Assembly (NCBI GenBank): GCA_001939145.1
Contig: LSRX01000522.1
Span: 110,167 to 174,166 of the forward strand
DNA from: Symbiodinium microadriaticum
Taxonomy: Eukaryota; Sar; Dinophyceae; Suessiales; Symbiodiniaceae
Length of the DNA: 64,000 bases
Direction of reading: 5' to 3'
A program made the position numbers and the translations under genes. The notes below the pieces were generated by a model, which was not told the origin of the DNA, did no database searches, and worked only from the letters and a program-made list of their open reading frames with translations. The stretch's first letter is position 1. Each line of letters begins with the position of its first letter. This document shows positions 61,117-64,000 of the stretch, in pieces.

Positions 61117-62005
61117 AGCTGTTTCGTTTCCGGGTCCCACACCCTGGATCCCGTAGCTTCGCCCAAAATAATTACTAAAGCCGAACTGCTGTAAACCGCA
61201 GTTCTTTGGATAGTGGGTACTTAGGGCTAGAATGACTGGAGGATTTGCGGTTCAGGGCTTTCAACGATCTTCAACTCCTAACCTGTTTGAACTCAAAAGC
61301 CAAAACCCACTGTTCCGACAGTGTCCTTTGAGTGCACGCCTAAATAGGCGGCTGCCGCCGTCGAAAAGCCCGATGCACGTTAAGAAAGGCCCTAAACATT
61401 TTTTGTTTCTTTGTGGGGGGGGCTGGGGTTTATGGATGCAGGCACTGCCTCGTCGGTACGGGACCATACTCGCTGCAGACACAGCGAACGCCGGAGGTTG
61501 AACCAAGAATCTTGGCTTTGGGGTTTAGGCTTGGAGGTGCGGTTCAGGGCTTTGGACCCTTAGAGTTAAGGAACCTTTTTTTAGAGTTAGGCCGTACACA
61601 TACCTACATGGGCCCTCATATTAATGTAGACCCTGCCAGTATTCCCTCGCTTACCTACATGTTGGACCCTGCGTCTACTCTGGCCTTGGCAGCCTGGGGA
61701 AGTTTGGACTGCACTCTCTTAGGCTCTACGGTCTGCATTCATAAGATTTCAGTTTCAGCGTGGGACGAGGCCCAAGTGAAAAATGTTCTTTCAGGTTTGC
61801 CAGAGTCTATGGTCCGCATCGCAGAACGGAAACAAAAACTAGCCTCAGCTTGATACTCCTCAGCAGGATGCGGCCCAAATCCTAAACCCCGGGCCACACT
61901 AAGAGCCGTTCGTGAGATGCTTTATGGAGAGGGTTCTAGGGGTGAGCGACTGAGGAGACGTACAGAGCCAAGAGAATCTTTGGGCAGTGTTCCTCATCAG
62001 CATAC
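61117..62005. other. Unique DNA containing one weak ORF
   Basis: See the 146-codon frame at 61413; otherwise nothing recognised. Confidence 0.45.
61413..61853 (+). CDS. Anonymous ORF, 146 codons
   Basis: An open frame to TGA 61851. The last 40 residues (VSAWDEAQVKNVLSGLPESM...) look like a charged helical protein segment; the first half is repeat-like Gly/Leu-rich translation. It could be an exon fragment, but no family is recognised. Confidence 0.2.
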   Translation: MGGAGVYGCRHCLVGTGPYSLQTQRTPEVEPRILALGFRLGGAVQGFGPLELRNLFLELGRTHTYMGPHINVDPASIPSLTYMLDPASTLALAAWGSLDCTLLGSTVCIHKISVSAWDEAQVKNVLSGLPESMVRIAERKQKLASA

Positions 62006-62007
62006 TC

Positions 62008-62035
62008 ATAGGGAACTACTAAGGAGCCTATGGGT
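62008..62035. mobile_element. FB-A right-end fragment
   Basis: GGGAACTACTAAGGAGCC then TATGGG-TA; no left arm. Confidence 0.75.
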
Positions 62036-63149
62036 AGTCACCATCACCGCGACACTCGGCGTGATCATACTCATGATGACATCCGCACCATAGCCAAAAT
62101 CGCCAGCAGATCACTTGCGCGGTATTGCACCCAGGACAACCAAATCGTTATACAGTATAATAAGTATACCGCACTGTCCAGAACAATCAGCATACAACGC
62201 CCGACTACGAACAGAAGCCCAACTATATAGCTCCAAGGTACCCACACCGGAAACTTTCGCTTCGACACAGAGTCTGGTGCCATTTGCGATGAGAGTTGTC
62301 CGGGGAGCTTGCCGCTAGGCTGGAGGTTTGGGGGTTGCAGTAAGGCCTTCGGCTTGGGCTTGGGGCCGCCGACTTGAGATTTAGCTTTACGGCTTGGGGC
62401 TTAGGATTGGGGGTTCGGGAGTTAGGGTTAGGTTTAGGGAAACCCCCAACGTCCTTAAACCCACAAACCACCTGAGTCCTAAACATCCCTGAACCCTGGC
62501 CGTACCCGAACCCAAAACAAAGTTATTGCCAAAACAGTAAGAGCCTGAGCCCTAAACCCCATATTAAACTAAACCTTAATCCCCAAAGCCTAGAGCATGA
62601 AGCCTACACCCTAAACCCTAAACCGTGATCCCTCTCTGGTCTTGGAGAATGAAGTAGACATGCACCACTGGGTTGCAATCTGGTGGTGGTGAAATATCCG
62701 GTGTGTATGCCCAGGTGTCCATGATTAGTCTTGGTTCCTACCTTGCTCGTCCACTGCCGTGTGGGATTCTCCATCGTCTAGGTCAAGTTGTTTCACGCAC
62801 CAAAGTGTGTGTTTCGGCAGACGTAAACGTCATCACACTTAGAAAGAAGCGGTGCCTTCATCAAAAAACCGTACCTTCAGCCGTGGACTTCGAGTTTGCT
62901 AGAAATCCCCCGCTTGTTTCCCCCCCCCCCCCCGGCCCGTCCCTGTCTGTGGATTCGGACAGGGAGGCGTTGCAGCTCGCACCTAAACCCTGTACCCTGG
63001 CCTCATCCGTGAACCCTGCAGCCCCATTAAGCAGTGGAATCATTTGCAAGCCCCTGACAGGAATCCTTCAGGACTTCCCTAAACCCTAAACCCGAACCCG
63101 AAACCGCAATCACAGACCCAGGAGACAACTTTGGTAAGATCCTTACCCT
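62036..63149. other. Unique DNA, no gene recognised
   Basis: C14 run near 62921. A 138-codon frame (62673-63089) ends in heptamer translation and has no domain. Confidence 0.45.
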
Positions 63150-63150
63150 A

Positions 63151-63263
63151 ACAGTCCATGTACTCTTATTATAGTATATACATTGGCCTTAGGTAGTTCC
63201 TATTAGGGTACTTTAGGGTCTAAGTATTACTACATGGGTACATATGGGTACATGGACCTTTGG
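63151..63263. mobile_element. Foldback FB-D
   Basis: ACAGTCCATGTACTC and GGGTACATGGACCTTTGGG, with GGTACATAT duplicated at the right end. Confidence 0.75.
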
Positions 63264-63397
63264 GACAACGAACCTTCGGACATTCCTTATGACACCTAAA
63301 CCCCACACCTTGAATTAATCCCAAAACCATCCTAAACCCTTAACCTTAGCATAAAGTGCGCCGTGGAGGCCTGCGTTGTGGGGTGTTTCCCCAAACC

Positions 63398-63512
63398 CAG
63401 ACCCTAAACCCTAAACCTTAAACCCTAAACCCCTAAACAAACCCTAAACCCCTAAACCCCTAAACCCTAAACCTTAAAACCCCTAAATCCTAAGCCCCTA
63501 AACCCTAAGGCT
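63398..63512. repeat. CCCTAAA array
   Basis: Mixed 7- and 8-mers. Confidence 0.9.
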
Positions 63513-63604
63513 GGGACGGTTTGCGGCGGTGGCGCTCGACGGGGACATGGAGTTCGACCTCGCGAGGCTTGGAAGATGCTGCCGGACTTTGTGCACTGCG
63601 CTTA

Positions 63605-63825
63605 GGGGTTTAGGGCCTGGGGTTTAGGTTTTATGGGTTTAGGCTTTAGGGACTTGCTTCAGGGTTTAGGGCTTTGGGTTTAGAGTTTAGCGCTCTGGGT
63701 TTAGGGGTTTAGGGTTTAGCGCTTTGGGTTTAGAGGGTTTAGGGCTTAGGGCCCAGGGTTTAGGTTTTAGGGCTTATGGGTTTGCGGGGTTAGGGTTTAG
63801 GGCTTAGGGTCTAGGGCTGGAACCC
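63605..63825. repeat. TTTAGGG array, variant-rich
   Basis: GGGTTTAGCGCTTTGGGTTTAG pattern; opposite orientation to the array 90 bp to the left. Confidence 0.85.
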
Positions 63826-63827
63826 GT

Positions 63828-64000
63828 GTTTTTTTTTTTGCTGTAGTTGCTTTATGTTGGTTTTTGTTGTCGTTGCGCGGACCCAGGAAGCCAGTGAGTG
63901 AGTGAGCCCCGGTTCCCGCAACGACAGCAAAAAATAAAACGCGGCCCCGCCACGACAGCCAAAAAAAAAACGCGCCCCCGCAACGACAGCAAAAAAAAAA
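63828..64000. repeat. Tandem and inverted GCAACGACAGCAAAAAA repeat at window end
   Basis: Three direct copies of CCGC-x-ACGACAGC plus an A-run plus CGCG (about 32 bp each) from 63915, and an inverted copy T10-GCTGTAGTTGC at 63830. The array continues past the window. Confidence 0.85.

Noticed and set aside
62673-63089. 138-codon forward frame
   Set aside because: No domain, contains a homopolymer-derived Pro run, ends in heptamer translation.
1-64000. rRNA, tRNA or spliced-leader genes
   Set aside because: No conserved rRNA core, tRNA A/B-box pair or trans-spliced leader was found by eye; a covariance-model search would be decisive.

Overview
**Organism and overall character.** This is nuclear DNA from a eukaryote, probably a protist or alga with plant-type telomere repeats (TTTAGGG/CCCTAAA). 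About fifty interstitial blocks of that heptamer, in both orientations, are scattered over all 64 kb. Between them lie microsatellites and a dense population of roughly 80-120 bp foldback (MITE-like) elements. I recognise no host gene, rRNA or tRNA. A dinoflagellate or another alveolate/alga fits best (telomere type, gene-poor repeat-rich DNA, a captured RNA-virus-like polymerase), but this is inference; nothing seen fixes the species. The assembly has six single-N joins (22500, 23601, 39299, 41448, 51644, 60602) and one 542-base gap (28861-29402).

**Main coding locus, about 23.75-28.69 kb.** A block of about 4.9 kb holds a 744-codon open frame (23863-26097) with RNA-dependent RNA polymerase motifs F, A, B, C (GDD) and a likely E. 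It is preceded in another frame by a 72-codon piece, which suggests a +1 frame break near 23978. It is followed by a GC-rich, hairpin-forming intergenic stretch (26098-26637) and then a second, Pro/Thr/Ser-rich frame (26638-27873) that stays open to 28419 apart from one TAG. The arrangement resembles a nearly whole two-gene positive-strand RNA virus genome copied into DNA. Telomere-like CCCCAAA/CCCTAAA repeats abut it on both sides in the same orientation, and an A10 run sits at its 3' junction. The closest guess is a tombus-/sobemo-/dinorna-like virus of a protist.

**Repeat landscape.** I name the foldback families FB-A to FB-U (my own labels). FB-A, B, H and K carry flanking TA duplications, often inside the telomere motif (CCC-TA-element-TA-AACCC). 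FB-G carries TTA/TAA. FB-C and FB-F carry 4-bp A/T-rich duplications. One FB-G is nested in an FB-A. None carries a transposase, so all would have to be moved in trans.

**Recurring pattern.** In several places a unique 10-30 bp sequence X is found as X-(telomere repeat)-X, and in others as an iterated array (X-telomere repeat)n. This points to a telomere-repeat-linked duplication process, distinct from the exact duplications caused by single-N assembly joins.

**Layout.** 0-7 kb: telomere-like arrays and foldbacks. 7.5-11 kb: microsatellites and two weak ORFs. 11-16.7 kb: telomere-punctuated tandem arrays. 16.7-23.6 kb: mostly unique DNA plus a 630-bp tetranucleotide tract. 23.75-28.7 kb: virus-like locus. 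29.4-64 kb: foldbacks, telomere-like arrays and a few short anonymous ORFs.
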